From Drosophila pseudoobscura (Eukaryota; Arthropoda; Insecta; Diptera; Drosophilidae): a DNA stretch of 64,000 nucleotides. How positions within the stretch are numbered: position 1 is the first letter of the stretch; each line of letters opens with the position of its first letter. Under the pieces are notes generated by a model. The model ran no database searches and was not told the DNA's origin. It saw nothing but the letters and a program-made list of their open reading frames with translations. Location of the stretch: positions 434,001-498,000 of the forward strand of contig NC_046679.1 of NCBI RefSeq assembly GCF_009870125.1, read 5' to 3'. This document shows positions 1 through 11,878 of the stretch, in pieces. The position numbers and the translations under genes are program-made.

Positions 1-3000
1 ATTAAAATCCAGACGGCTCTCTCCTTCTGCTGTCTCTCCCCTTGCATTTTCCTTAGTTTTCCCTGGTTTCGCTGCTTCTTTTTTTGCATAAGCTTTTCTT
101 TCCAGCTTGGCTTTTCGCAATTATAAAGATATGCGCCCCGAACGAGTGCCATTCCCTGCCGCTTCTCGGGGCAGAGATAAAAATTGCAGCAGAAGGAAAA
201 ACGGCAAAGGGAAATGTGAAGTGCGGGAAAACCAGTGGCGGAAAATTTAATTTGGTTCAACTGCGTTCCCTCTGGGGTGGCACCCATTCCTCAGACGCTT
301 TAGACGCCTCGGACCCCTCTTCCGCCTCCCTCTTCCGCGTTCAACGATCAATTGGTGGCAAATGCAGTTTGTTGACTCTCGCACTTGCCTGCCTCTTATC
401 TCTGCGGCACTCTCTCCACCTCTGGGGCAGAGGCAGAGGCAGAGGCAGGGGCAACTATTGCACAAAATGGCAAACATAGAGGCCTGCCCTCGCGGCTCCG
501 TTGCCTATTTCTGTATTTCTGTTGACAGCGCTTATCGCCGCCGCAGACCCCACGCTGGAGTCCCGCTCGGTTGGGGTTCATTGATCCGTGTGCTCGATAA
601 GAAGTGCCAGGGCCCCCTCCCCAAAGAACCCTTTCTCGAGAGCAGTGCAAGATCTTGCTCTGAAAGATCTCCCTCTGCTCTTCTCCTCCGGTTCTTTCGT
701 CTTCAGGAATCAAAGATCCATCTATGGGCTAATCGGTGGAACCGCATCCGTGTCTGTGCTTCGACACACATAACTCCAATACTCATACGCACCGTTTGCC
801 GGTTGATAAGCCACGACAAATAAATAAACAGAACACACATCCATGGAGGAGCGGAGGGGGCCTCCCACGCTCCGGTGGGGCCTCGCACACATATGTTTGT
901 GCCCCTTGAAGCGAAAGCAAAGCATCCGAGGGGGGATTAAGTTAAGTGGAAGAAATTACACCAAAGAGGATACACTTGTACACGCTGCCCCCTCGGTGCT
1001 CCTCGGTGCCCCCCGCTGCCCCTTGGCGGAAAATGGCTTACAGTTCGTTTAGTTTCCGACTGCTAATGGGGGGATCGTGGGGGATTAGGTTCGAATCAAA
1101 GGAAAGCAATGTACTGTGACTCCGTAAAATGCACTCCCCGAAGAGCCAGCCGGCGGGGCCCCAGAAGGAGGGCGGAAAGGAGCAGAGCCTTGAAAAATAA
1201 TTAAACAATTACGTTCTCCGGGCATGGGCATGGGTTCGGGGGTCATAATAAAACTATTAACCAGCCAGCAAATGCATTTAAATTGCTTGCTTAAGGGCCA
1301 GCCCTGGAGGCGAATGGTGAGGGCGTGTCCCGGCATATCCTTCGGCGGATCCAATAACCATCAATGTCTGGCGAATGTCTGCGGGCGAATGCCGTTCAAA
1401 TTTGCCTTTTCGCCCTCTTGCTTTTGCTCTTCATATAAAAATAATTGTTATGCTCGGGAATCGAGTTTAAAATGGAGAATCCTCAAAGGAGGAAAGGCAG
1501 GAGGCAGGCAGTCAGGCAGGGAGAGCCCCACAGTCCCCGCCGCAGGATGCAGTTCAATAAACTGCGAAAAAAGGCAAAGCATACTTCAAGGCGAACAAAA
1601 AATGAAATTGGAAATTGCATTTGTTTTTGTTTTTGCTCCAGTGCTCCCCCTGTGCTCCTCCCTTGCGTGTGTGAGTATATATCGTACGAATACGGGGCGC
1701 ATTGGCCAATCGAATGCCATTATGCCACAGCACATTGACTGCCCCATAAATAACGGCCGAAAGGAGGGGGCATGGGGAGAGAGAGGTCCAAGAGCCCGAG
1801 CAGAACAGAAGCTCCTCGAAGAAAAAGGGCAAACACAATTTATTTGCAAATTGATATTTAAAGGTCAAGGCGAAGGGATGTCCGAGCAAGAGCCGCTTGA
1901 GGGGGGCCGGCAGTGGTGGGGGGGAGTGGATTCCGAAGAGCATTTGGCTAATGGCAAATGGCAAATGCAAAAAAATGCAAAGAAGGAGCTGACTGGTCGG
2001 AAAACGAATTAAAATGCTGGAGAGAGGACACGAGAGGAGACGGGAGGAGGAGGGGCTCCTGGCTGAAAGCGAAACTTGCTTATGACAAGCCAAAGGACAT
2101 GCCCCGGACTACAAAGGACGGGGGGCACTGGATGACAGACAGCCCAGAGATGAGTCCTGCATAAAGCAGTTCCTTGAACTGCTCTCCGGCTTATCAAACA
2201 TTTCTGGCTGCGGCCTAATGAAGTTACAGCCCGAGACACAGCTCTGTCGCTGTCGCTGTCGCTGTCTCTATCCCCCTCCCCAATCCCCACTCCCCCCCAC
2301 GTAGAACCCCCTTTTTGTTCAGCAATTGTGTCGCGCATTTGAATTAAGTGCAAATGACATGAGATTTTCAGTGGAAAACAATGCGCGGCGCCCCTCATTT
2401 TGGGGCTCTCCGCTGCAGCAAGAGCTTTTAAGCCACTTCACAGTTGTACGACGGAGTGGAGCAGAGTCCCGGCCGGAGTTTCCTCTCCCGCTCCTGCCTT
2501 TGACTTGGCTCCTGCTTGGCACTCCTTTGGCTTGTTTTTCCTCAGCTGTGTTTTTCATTGTCTGGCGCTGGCTCTGGCGCTGGCTCTGGTTCTTGGCTGC
2601 TTTTTGAATTTATTGAAATGTTTGTTTGTCTGCCATGTTTGCTGTGGCTGGCTGTCCTTGTTGCTTGGTTGCATTGTTGGCAGCCCTTCCTGCTCCTCCT
2701 CCTGCTCCTCCTCCTGCTCCTGGGGCTCCTTCAATCCTGCCGCAGCTGCGTCGGGCTGTATGCAATGCTTTATCCCTCCTTCCGCTCTCTCGGCTCCTCC
2801 GATGTCATTGTTGCTGGTGTTGCTGTTGCTGTTGCCTGGCTGCTGCATTTGTTGTCGCAAAATATTATTACTCCATTTCATTTATAAAAGTGCCCCCATC
2901 CCTCCCTCCATCCCGTCCGCGCCTTTGGGGAGGAGGATCCGCCGGAGGAGGAACTGCCATTTCATTTCATTGTCAGTGTTTCAGTGTCGTGTTGTGTACG

Positions 3001-4579
3001 CCCTGCCCCTGCCCCTGCCCCTGCCCCTGCCACATGCTTCGTGCTGTGTGCCGCCTCCTACTTACTGCCATTGTTGCTGGCTTGTCATTGGCTTTAACTC
3101 CTAATCTGCCAGCCAGGTCACATCTGGCCCATTGATCAAAGTGTCTTGTCTCTCCTGCTCCATCTCCGCCGCAACGTGGCGATGTGGCAGCGTGGCAGCG
3201 TGGCACTGCGAGTGCGACTGTCAACTTGCTTAAATTAAGCACCTAGCCGCCACGCCCATCAGCCCACCAGCCCACACGGGGAGTGTGGAGTGGAGTTTTC
3301 TCTTTGACGATTTTCAAATTTATTCTGCAATTTCTTTTGTCTTTTGCAACGCCTACGGAGTCTCCTCCGAGACCATTTAATACTCGCTTTTCCTGGACAA
3401 TTTTTCAATTTCCACACACAATTGTCAATTGAGAATGACGGGGTGTCGCCCCGTGCCCCCCCCCCAAAGAAAGAATAGTTTTTCCGGGTTAATAAAATAG
3501 TTTTCTACGCCCACGGCAGAAGTTCTGCCGAAGTAGCAGTTGGGGCAGCCTCCTCTAATGAGGATTTTTCCAGCTGCCTTTAAGGTGAGTTCCAGGGGGG
3601 CGGGACAGAGGGGCTGCCATGTGTTTGCCTTCCGTCTGCGCAAACACTCATGAATACACCCATGCACACACCCATGCACACACGAGAGCATCCATTTATG
3701 AGTGGAACGAAGACGCAGCGGACAAGGGGCCGAGAGACTCCTCTGCAGATGCCAACAAATGAATATTGGAATATTAAACACTTTTATTAACTTTTGCGTA
3801 AGCAAAGGAGGAGCCCGAAAGGAGGCTGAAAGGAGTCTGCGGAAGAAACAACAATCCAGGCGGAGGCGGGCCGGAATGGGCGACATAATTTAGTGGATAG
3901 AAATGCTCCGAGTGAGAGATATTTATGGCAAGCATTTTTAATGGATTAGCAGCAGCTTCCGCAGCACTTGCCACACCCACGCCGCGGGCTGGAAGGACAG
4001 CCCCACGGAGAGGGGCCGTAGCCGTAGCCGCAGCCGCAGCCGTGCAGACCTTACCATCGAAATGCCATTTAATTTAATGTGTTTATGAAAAGCAAAGCAC
4101 TTTGAATCGAAGTGAAATGGAATTGAATTGAATTGAATGGAATGGAATTGTAGTTGTAGTTGGAGTTGGAAGGGATCGGAAGGGCAGGGGGGGGGGGACA
4201 CCATTGTCTTTCGGTGCGGGTTCGGGGTGTGGCCAGTGTTCCCAGCAACCAAGTTGAAACCTTTTTGATTTGTGGCACAGTTCGGGTGTTGATATTTACA
4301 GGATGAAGGACAAGGGGGAGGAGGAGGAGGATTGGAGGAGAGGATGTGCTGCCAGCGCCGCCTGATTTATGCGTCCGATGCAAGCCAAAGGAAATGACAA
4401 CTGAATGGCTTCATTAGTGCCACTGCCACTGCCACACTGCTACTCCACTCCTATCCTGGCTACAGCCCATGCCGGGATGCTGGATGCTGGATGTTGGATG
4501 CTGGATCTGTTCTGTCCTCGAGTTTATTGCACTTCGACTTTTGACTTTTGCCCTCTCTTTCTCTCCCCCAAAGAAAGAG

Positions 4580-4602
4580 CGAGAGAGAGAGAGAGAGAGA
4601 GC
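4580..4602. repeat. (GA)n microsatellite
   Basis: Uninterrupted GA dinucleotide run in the hdc intron. Confidence 0.9.
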
Positions 4603-4965
4603 GGGAGAACCATGAAAAGTTGGCGGTAATAATCACAATTCAGCAATAATAATTTCATGCTTATAATTCTGAGAAGTTGCAATCCCCCTGCCTCTCCGCC
4701 CCGTTGCCTCTCCGCCCCTTTGCGGTGGCTCCCTATGAAAATTCCCCGAAAACTTTCCACACGCGACTCTCATAAATTATGAAGAGTATTTCGGGGATGC
4801 CTTCAAGCCTTCAAGCCTTTGCCTTTGGCGCAGGCCAACGACCGTCCGTCCTCATCTCCGGAGGAGCCGAGTCGGAGTCGGAGTCAGAGTCTGCCAGAAA
4901 GCCAGAAATTAGCAAATCGTCACGTAGCCTCCATGATGGAGGGAAATGTTTATCGGTCATGGGCA

Positions 4966-4990
4966 AGGAAAGGAAAGGAAAGGAAAGGAA
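4966..4990. repeat. (AGGAA)n microsatellite
   Basis: Five tandem AGGAA units in the hdc intron. Confidence 0.9.
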
Positions 4991-5867
4991 AAACCCCACC
5001 GAAGCACGGGGAAAGAGAGAGGACTTTGACGGAATGCATGCATGTGCGTGGCATGTGGCATGTGGCATGTGGCCTGTGGCCTGTATCCTTTTGGCAGGCA
5101 GCCGATTGGTGCCGCTATCTGGGTTATTGTTATGGCTATTGTCCGTAATCCTAGACACGCAATTGTGTTCCATGGCTGGCGATGCTCCTCCTCGAGCACC
5201 ACACACTGACAGATACTCTATCTATCTACCTTTATCTATCTCTTCATCGTCCATCCTCCTTCAGCAATCAACTTAATTGCTTTTCCCCCTCGCCGACGCA
5301 GAGATTCTTTTGTTTAATGAGTGAAAATTGTGCTCGATATCGCTTACCAGGCGATGTCCTGGCATCCCCCCTGGTTTTGAGTGAACAAACATTCATTAAT
5401 CGAATCTGTTGCTGCAACATTGTTGGGCCCGAAGGCTGAAAGTTGAGTTTATTGTTGCCAAGATTTATGAGCCTCGGCCCCAAGAGCCCAAGAGCCCACC
5501 GCCCCCTCGAGTGGAGGCAAACAGAATGGGGGCTAAGACAATTGCAATGGCCCCGTGCAAATATTAATTTGTTGATTATTTTCCCCCGACTTTGTTTGCC
5601 GAAGAAGTGAAGCAGCGGGGCGGGGGCGGGGGCCGAGTGGCAGAGTGTCATCTTCAAGGTGGAGTCTTCGCCACACTCATCCCCACCCCCAACTTTTGTG
5701 TCTGTGTGTGTCTGTGTGTGTGTGTGCCGCAACAAAAGTTCTTGGCAAATATTGGCAAAAGTTGGGGCAGAGAGAATTGTTTAGCGAAAGTACTTGAGTT
5801 TTCTGGCTTAAGCTGTGGATTACTCTGCAGCTCAAGGGTTGCCTCGTCCCCCATCCCCTAACTACCG

Positions 5868-5871
<4 letters not shown>

Positions 5872-5903
<32 letters not shown>
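5872..5903. repeat. (TC)n microsatellite
   Basis: About 16 TC units. A second, slightly interrupted CT run lies at 6035-6082 and a GT run at 5700-5727. Confidence 0.9.
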
Positions 5904-5906
<3 letters not shown>

Positions 5907-6049
5907 TCTCTCTTGCCCGATCTTATTAAAAGTGCATTAAACTTGTCCCAGAGACATTCCCGAGCTGCAATTGATTGGGGCTACGTGTCCTTTGGCTTTA
6001 TTTCGTTTCATTTCACTAAATTATTCAACTGTCTGTCTCTCTCTCTCCC

Positions 6050-6082
<33 letters not shown>

Positions 6083-6853
6083 GTCTGGCTGTGGCTGTGG
6101 CTGTGTGGGTGCTGTTATTCCGTCTGGTCAGGTGCAGGGCCAGCCGAATGATGCCACAAATACTATTCCCTCATCATTGGGTTAGCTGGTTATTGGTTTG
6201 GTTTGGTGGCCCTGTAGGTCCCATAGATCCTTTCAACACCTTCTGGCCTTAGCTTTTTGACGGCTTTATTACACGCTCCTTCAGGCAGAGGCAGGACTGC
6301 CATTGATGCCGGAAAGGGGCGGGCGGAAGGGACGCGACTACTGGCTCGCCATATTGATTATCGATTTGGGAATTGGCCTGGTCCTGGTGGTGGTGGTGGT
6401 CCTGCTCCTGGTCTTACCTGGTACTGTGCTTGTGCTCGTGTGTGTGCATTCAATTTGGCCAACGTGTTAGCCACTTTGGCTTAGACAACGGATCCCGCCT
6501 CCATAACCATTCCGCCCCCACCCCCTCCCCCGTTGGGTGGCAGAGCACGTTTGGATTTTATGGTTCATTTGTTGGCGCTTAGACTCGTGGCTCGTGGGTC
6601 CCACTGCACACACAAATATTGGCTAAAAATGTTCAGTGGACGCCGCCACCTGGCCGCAGTGGCACCTCACGAGCGTGGGACAGTGGGGGAAAAGCAATGT
6701 TCGTTGCCACTGCGCGTGGCATGCCACTGGGAGATCCCTAAACAATAAATATAAACAAAACAAAGAATTATACCCGCTTTCGGCTGCCCCGTTTGGGTTG
6801 ACTAAACTTGCAACATCTCGCACTATAACATTTTCGATATCTTCTCTTTCCAG

Positions 6854-9800
6854 ATCGAGGACGAGGGCAACCATGGAAACGACGAGACGCGCCTCTTCAT
6901 CCTCTCCTCCCTGGCCACGTCGCACATGAGCCGCGTGTCCTGCATTCTGTGCGAGGAGCCGCTGCTCGTGTTCGACCGCTATCCCCTGGTCGATGGCTCC
7001 TTCTTCCTCAGCCCCAAGCAGCATTCCAGCGGCTGCATTGAGGTGAGTTATGATCTCCGCCCCTGTCCCGCTCTCCCCCGCACTGCTGTCCCTCTTCATC
7101 ATTTGTAATTGTCAAATGTGGCTGATGTGGCACCCACACAGCCACACTGCCACACTGCCACGCTGCCACGCGGCTTTCACTCGCCCACGTGTCTGAGCAG
7201 CGAGAACTTTCAGATGCAATTAGAGCGGAGAGGCAGCAGCTCTTCCATCTCCATCTCCCTCTCTGGCTGCCACTCCTTTCTGGCTGTCTCTCTCTCTCTC
7301 TCTGCCTCTGCCTCGGCCTCTGCCTCTCTTTCTGTGCAATTTATGACCCATTTAAGACTCCTTGGCCATAATTACGCCCGGCCAACTGCAGATGCAGTCT
7401 GTTGCATGGCGGAGTGCATCAGTGTGGCAGGCACCTACGCTTCTATGGGCTTTCCCTAGCCCACCCCCCCCTTGCTATGCCTAGTTTTTTTCCTCTGCTG
7501 GGCTTTAGTTTAAGCCTGGATTTATAATTCATTGCCAGATGCCGCACCTGGGATTGGCTCCCTCCTTGCCCTGGCCCTGGCCCTGGTCCCTGACTGTCGG
7601 GGAGTGCTCCTCCTCCTCCTCCTCCTCCTCCTCCTCTGACTTTGACTCTGCCTCTCTTTGTGGCTCGTGGGCGACTGCGGCTGTGGCAGTGGCAGCCATC
7701 TCCTGGCCAAGTTTATGCATTTTGCATTTTATTTGAAATTATTATGTCGCGTCGCATTGCCGCACTGCCACTGCCACTGCCTTTGCCTTTGCCTCTGCCT
7801 CTGTCCTTTTGTGTGGCATGGAAGAATGCGCTCAATTCCAAAAGACTTCCGCAGCCCCAGCCCCGCCCCGCCCCGCCACGCCCCCACTGAGAAGAGTAGA
7901 AAGTTGGCGCTACTGACACACGATACCCTAACAAAAGGGAGAGTTTGGCTCCGGCTGGGCCCTGGCTCGCCAGGGAATGCATTCAAAAGAAGTAAAGTCT
8001 TTGCAGGATTGAAAGGGGGCGGTTATTCTGTCCATTCTATACGGATGAATGGGGAAAGGGTATTCCCGTGTTCGCCTCTTTCACAGCTCGCATTCTCCTT
8101 CCGCCTGCAATAATTTCTCATTGTTTGTGTGTCTGGGCCCCTTGGCGTCTGTTGAATTATGCGGCTGGTTCCCACCAGCCCCGCCCGCGAGCCTCTTACG
8201 CCCCGTTCTGTCCGTCCGTCTGTCTGCACCTTTTGCCAGTATAGCTTCCCAGTTTTCGCAGTACTAAACTTCCGTTTCCGCCCTCTCTCCCCTCCCTTGC
8301 AGGTCAAATACGAGGGACGCACGCTCTACTTGACCTCTGTGTGCATGAGCTGCCTGGACGGAACCTCCAGCAGTCGCCTCATCAGCTGCAGGTAAGCATT
8401 GGAGCATGGGATGGAGGCACCGTCGCGGACACTCTAACACCTCCTATCCTCCGGTCTCTCCCCTTCCCCACAGATTCTGCAAGGAGCCCTGGGATGGCTC
8501 GAGCCTGGTTCTGGGCACCATGTACGCCTACGACATCTTCGCGGCCATGCCCTGCTGCGCCGAGCGGTTCAAGGTGAGTCCTAGGTCTAAGCGAAGCAGT
8601 GGATGACCCCCCACTCCTGTCCTCCATCCTGTTATCCGAGTGTAATTATTCCGCCGAGTAATTTCCGCCTTCTGCCACTCCCTTTGCAGTGCAATAACTG
8701 CTTCAAGATGCTGATGCATCCGCAGCAGCGGCTGAGCTTCTACAGCGACTACTCGCACGGGGTGACATGCCCCTACTGCAACACCCAGGACACGCACTTC
8801 GTCAAGCCACTGAGCTTCTGCTACGCCAAGAGCTCCGCGACACGGCTGCCGACGCTCGCATAACATGAGGCCCCGTTGGAGTCTCCGGCAGGCACGGCAG
8901 CCGCAGCAGCAGCAGCAACAGCCAGTGCCCCAGGTGCTCCAACGGCCTCCTCGACGGCGAAGCAGCCGATCTTCAACGCGGCCATCGACTACTCGGCCCC
9001 ACTGCAGCAGCAGATCAACCCTGACCTAATTGGCGCCCATCCCCATGCCCAGCAGCACCAACAACAACAACAGCAGCAGCAGCAGCAGCAGGGGAGGCAG
9101 CAGCAACAGCAGCCGCCACAGCAGCAGCAACCGCAGCATCAGACAGCTCCTACCCATAGAGGCAGCGAGGGAGGGAACTACCGCATCAACAACTTCCACC
9201 ATCAGCCGCAGCAGCAGCAGCATCAGTCTGCACCAGCTCCCGCTCCAACCGTAGCTCCAGCTCCCGCTGCAGCTCCTCAGAAGGTGAGCAGCTACCAACG
9301 CAACATCATGTCCGTGAACGATGTCTTGAGAGATTACCAGCAGCAACAGCAACAGCAACTGCAGCAGCAGCAGAAACAGCAACAGCAACAGATGGGGCAT
9401 GATGCAGGCGCCCTCCTTTTGACCAACGGCAACGCAAGCAACAACAACAACCATTCAAGCCACTCTGGCGTCGGCAGCAGTATTAGTAACTTATTAATTA
9501 GCCATAATTCGAGCAGCAGCAGCCACAATCACATTAACAACAACAACATCAACAACAGCAACAACGCCCAGAACAACAGCCAGAAGCTGAACGGGGCCTG
9601 GGGCCAGACGGACACCATATCCGCCCTGTGGGGCTGCAGCAGCAGCAGCGGCTGCTCCTCGGGCAGCGGCTCCCAGCCGTCGCTCAGCCCCACCGCCAGC
9701 AGCCACAGCAAGGAGATGCTGCTGTGGACGGCCCAGACTTCGCCCAGCAGCCAACCTCTCAGGGACAGCGGCAGCTTCAAGGAGCTGCAGCCGCATGCCG

Positions 9801-10279
9801 CCTCGCCGACAGCCTCGCTGACCAGCTCCTCGGGAGCCTCATCCACCTCCGGCTGCTCCACCTCGAATGGCTGGAGCACCGGCGGCGGTGGCGGCGCCAC
9901 GCACTACGGCAAGCCCAACATCTGGGAGCTGCCCGGACAGTCGGGGCAGCGCCTCCAGGCCCACGACATCTTCACTGATCTCCTGTCCAACCTGAGCATC
10001 AGCCAGGACAGCGGCAGCCACAGCCACATCCAGAGTCACAACCACATCCAGAGTAACAGCCAAAGCAGCCAGGCCAAGGCGGATGCCTCGGACGTCAGCT
10101 CCAACTCGTCCTCCTCCGCGGGGGAGCTCCTGGAGATGGGCAACATCTGGCGGCACAGTGTCAGCGGCCTGGGGGGTCGCCAGGCATCGCAGGCCCACAC
10201 TTTTCCCCAGATCTACGAGGAGCCGACAGGAGGCGCCGCTTGCATGCAGCTCTTCAACGATTATCTCAACATGCACTAG
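6854..10279 (+). CDS. hdc: Headcase, C-terminal exons (full-length readthrough form)
   Basis: Headcase (human HECA family) is a cytoplasmic protein of imaginal cells and trachea, known as a non-autonomous inhibitor of tracheal branching. Four coding exons are in the window: 6854-7042, 8303-8391, 8474-8573 and 8690-10279. Introns of 1260, 82 and 116 nt have GTGAGT or GTAAGC donors and pyrimidine-CAG acceptors, and all phases join. The first 183 codons carry the cysteine-rich Headcase core: CILCEEP, CMSCLDG, CRFCKEPW, CCAERFKCNNC and CPYCNTQD. An in-frame TAA at 8861-8863 ends the short form. The frame then stays open to TAG at 10277-10279, giving 655 residues in the window if the stop is decoded. 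The frame between the acceptor at 8689 and 8863 is identical to that of the downstream part. The N-terminus lies outside the window. Identification rests on recalled family sequence and on the readthrough architecture. Confidence 0.93.
7607..7637. repeat. (CTC)n microsatellite
   Basis: Ten or so tandem CTC units inside the hdc intron 7043-8302. Confidence 0.9.
8861..8949 (+). promoter_or_regulatory. hdc: Stop-codon readthrough element: UAA-C plus hairpin
   Basis: The leaky stop is TAA followed by C. Three bases later a long hairpin can form. GAGG (8867-8870) pairs with CCTC (8946-8949), and CCGTTGGAG (8873-8881) pairs perfectly with CTCCAACGG (8937-8945), leaving a CC bulge. Inside, GGCAC-GGC (8891-8898) pairs with GCC-A-GTGCC (8921-8929). 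An RNA structure of about 80 nt downstream of this UAA is known to drive readthrough in D. melanogaster hdc; the pairing here was read directly from the sequence. Confidence 0.85.
8864..10279 (+). CDS. hdc: Headcase readthrough extension
   Basis: This is 471 codons in the same frame as the upstream exon, beginning immediately after the UAA; there is no ATG at its beginning, which argues against separate initiation. It opens with an alanine tract, followed by several glutamine tracts (around 9035-9150, 9200-9225, 9335-9390), then asparagine- and serine-rich segments. Complex sequence follows near the C-terminus, including KPNIWELPGQSGQ and AHDIFTDLLSNLSI (about 9910-10005) and NIWRHSVSGLGG (about 10141-10175). 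The preserved complex blocks after low-complexity tracts argue that the extension is translated protein, not chance open frame. In D. melanogaster the extended product is the form needed for tracheal function. Confidence 0.88.
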   Translation, partial: HEAPLESPAGTAAAAAAATASAPGAPTASSTAKQPIFNAAIDYSAPLQQQINPDLIGAHPHAQQHQQQQQQQQQQQGRQQQQQPPQQQQPQHQTAPTHRGSEGGNYRINNFHHQPQQQQHQSAPAPAPTVAPAPAAAPQKVSSYQRNIMSVNDVLRDYQQQQQQQLQQQQKQQQQQMGHDAGALLLTNGNASNNNNHSSHSGVGSSISNLLISHNSSSSSHNHINNNNINNSNNAQNNSQKLNGAWGQTDTISALWGCSSSSGCSSGSGSQPSLSPTASSHSKEMLLWTAQTSPSSQPLRDSGSFKELQPHAASPTASLTSSSGASSTSGCSTSNGWSTGGGGGATHYGKPNIWELPGQSGQRLQAHDIFTDLLSNLSISQDSGSHSHIQSHNHIQSNSQSSQAKADASDVSSNSSSSAGELLEMGNIWRHSVSGLGGRQASQAHTFPQIYEEPTGGAACMQLFNDYLNMH

Positions 10280-10972
10280 ACACGAGTGCGGAGAGGAGCA
10301 GAGGAGCAGCGGATGGAGCAGCGATTGTTACTCTAGAGAAATTTAACCCTAGAAAGAGTAAGAACAGAGAGAATCAGAGAGAAGAAAGGAGCAACATTTT
10401 ATGCGAAAAAAGAAACAAAATTTCCAATCAATTTTTAGAGCAGACTTGAAACGGAAACAAACGTTGAAGTTTGTTTCTGGTTTGCGAATAGTTTTAGATC
10501 GTCATTTGATTTTTATACACCCACGACACACTCATTCATACACCTTTATACACACACACACACATACAATCACTCCTACACTGAGAGAAAACAATGCAAA
10601 CTAAAAACAATTTTTTTGTTATTTTTGTTGAGTTTTTTTTATATTTTTGTTTGTTTACACATCTAAACAAAAGCAATTTTTAGTTTTATTTTATATAAAG
10701 GAAATTTTTATACATATTACCTACCAAAAACAAAAAAAAAAAGAACAGCAACAAAAAGCGAAAAGTAAAAACAAACAAAACAAAAAAAAGGGGAAGGAGA
10801 AAAAAAAAGAAGAGCGAAGAGTGAAGGAGAAGAGAAAACATTTACATCACGACGAAGGACAGTTTTATTTAGCGAAAATTGAAGGCAAGGCATTAAATTG
10901 TTTAAACAAATCACGAGAAATGCTGTGCTGCTCAATAACAAAACAAAAATGAAGGAAAGAAAGAAAATCCAG

Positions 10973-10978
10973 AATAAA
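10973..10978 (+). terminator. hdc: Candidate proximal poly(A) signal of hdc
   Basis: AATAAA about 700 nt after the hdc stop codon, in A-rich sequence. It is the first canonical hexamer I noted after the CDS. Confidence 0.4.
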
Positions 10979-11412
10979 TTAGAGGCCGAGTAGGCGATGA
11001 AGGCGAATAGAAGGAAGGTAGAAGAAACATTTGCTACAATTTATGAAACGTAAAATTACAAAAAAGAATCAACTAAATTTAACAAAAAACAAAAACAACA
11101 ATATCGATAAGTTGCACATCTTTACCTAAGCGATTGGTAATTATTCCTAGTTTTAGTGAGCGAAACGAGAACCGAACCTCCAATCGAATAAGTTCTCTCT
11201 CCATTGACGATTCAGTTAGACCCCCACCCACCAGCCCCCCTCCCACTCGCACAAACAACAAAATAGAAGCAGGGCAGCGCATGCAACAGAGTCGCTCCAC
11301 TCCACTCCCCCCTCAACAGGTATTTCAAGCAATCAGACCCCCATCCACGCCCCAAACCCCAAACCCACTCTCTCTCTCTCTCCTTACAATGTAAGTTACC
11401 CCTGACCCCACA

Positions 11413-11437
11413 CCCCCCCCCCCCCCCAAAAAAAAAA
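11413..11437 (+). repeat. Poly(C)15-poly(A)10 homopolymer block
   Basis: Fifteen C followed by ten A within the hdc 3' UTR. Runs like this are also prone to length error in sequencing. Confidence 0.9.
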
Positions 11438-11878
11438 ATCGGAAAAAGAATTAAAAATTTCGGCGCAGCGTGATCATTTATTTAGTTAAGTTTAAGGATA
11501 TATAGGATATATTGTACTATCTTCATGTACGTATGTATGTTTGTATGTGTATGTTTAGGGTTTCTCCTCTCTTTGTCGTTACGTAACTAGCAGAGCAGCC
11601 GTGTGTGATGGATCTCTAAAGGTGGGGTGACAGCCAAGCACCCATGCGGGCACTCGCCATCGATAGGTTTAGTAGGTTTAAGATGGTTTTTTCTAAATTT
11701 AAACAAAAACAAAAAGGGTATGCAAACATCCAACAATTTATAGAGCGGTTCAATGTTTCCTGTTTTGTGTTTATTTCGTGCATAGAAAAGTCACCAATAC
11801 CCTTCCCCCGTCCCCCTTTCCTCCCTCAACTCCCCAACTCCTCTAAATTTTATATTTCATTCCTTCTCCCTTCTCGAA

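Larger units (their letters stand above)
1..6853 (+). other. hdc: hdc intron (5' part outside window)
   Basis: No coding exon was recognised here. The stretch ends in a pyrimidine-rich 3' splice site (TTCTCTTTCCAG, ending 6853) directly before an hdc coding exon, so it is read as intron of hdc whose 5' splice site lies left of the window. The open frames in it are low-complexity products of CT-, CTG- and GA-rich simple sequence, which covers much of 2200-7700. Confidence 0.75.

Noticed and set aside
1087-1097. GGTTCGAATC resembling a tRNA B box
   Set aside because: No A box or cloverleaf arms upstream within 60 nt and no T-run terminator at the right place.
1224-2012. 262-codon open frame in the hdc intron
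   Set aside because: Translation is low-complexity and inconsistent with any fold; the opposite strand is equally open and there are no matching splice sites.
2400-3104. 234-codon open frame
   Set aside because: Leu/Ala/Cys/Pro-rich product of CTG and CCT simple repeats; all three frames are partly open for the same reason.
9026-9454. Minus-strand 142-codon frame rich in leucine
   Set aside because: Mirror of the polyglutamine CAG tracts of hdc.
8876-10279. Separate gene starting at TTG 8876
   Set aside because: The frame continues upstream without a stop to the UAA at 8861 and is in phase with the hdc exon; there is no ATG there. Readthrough of hdc explains it.
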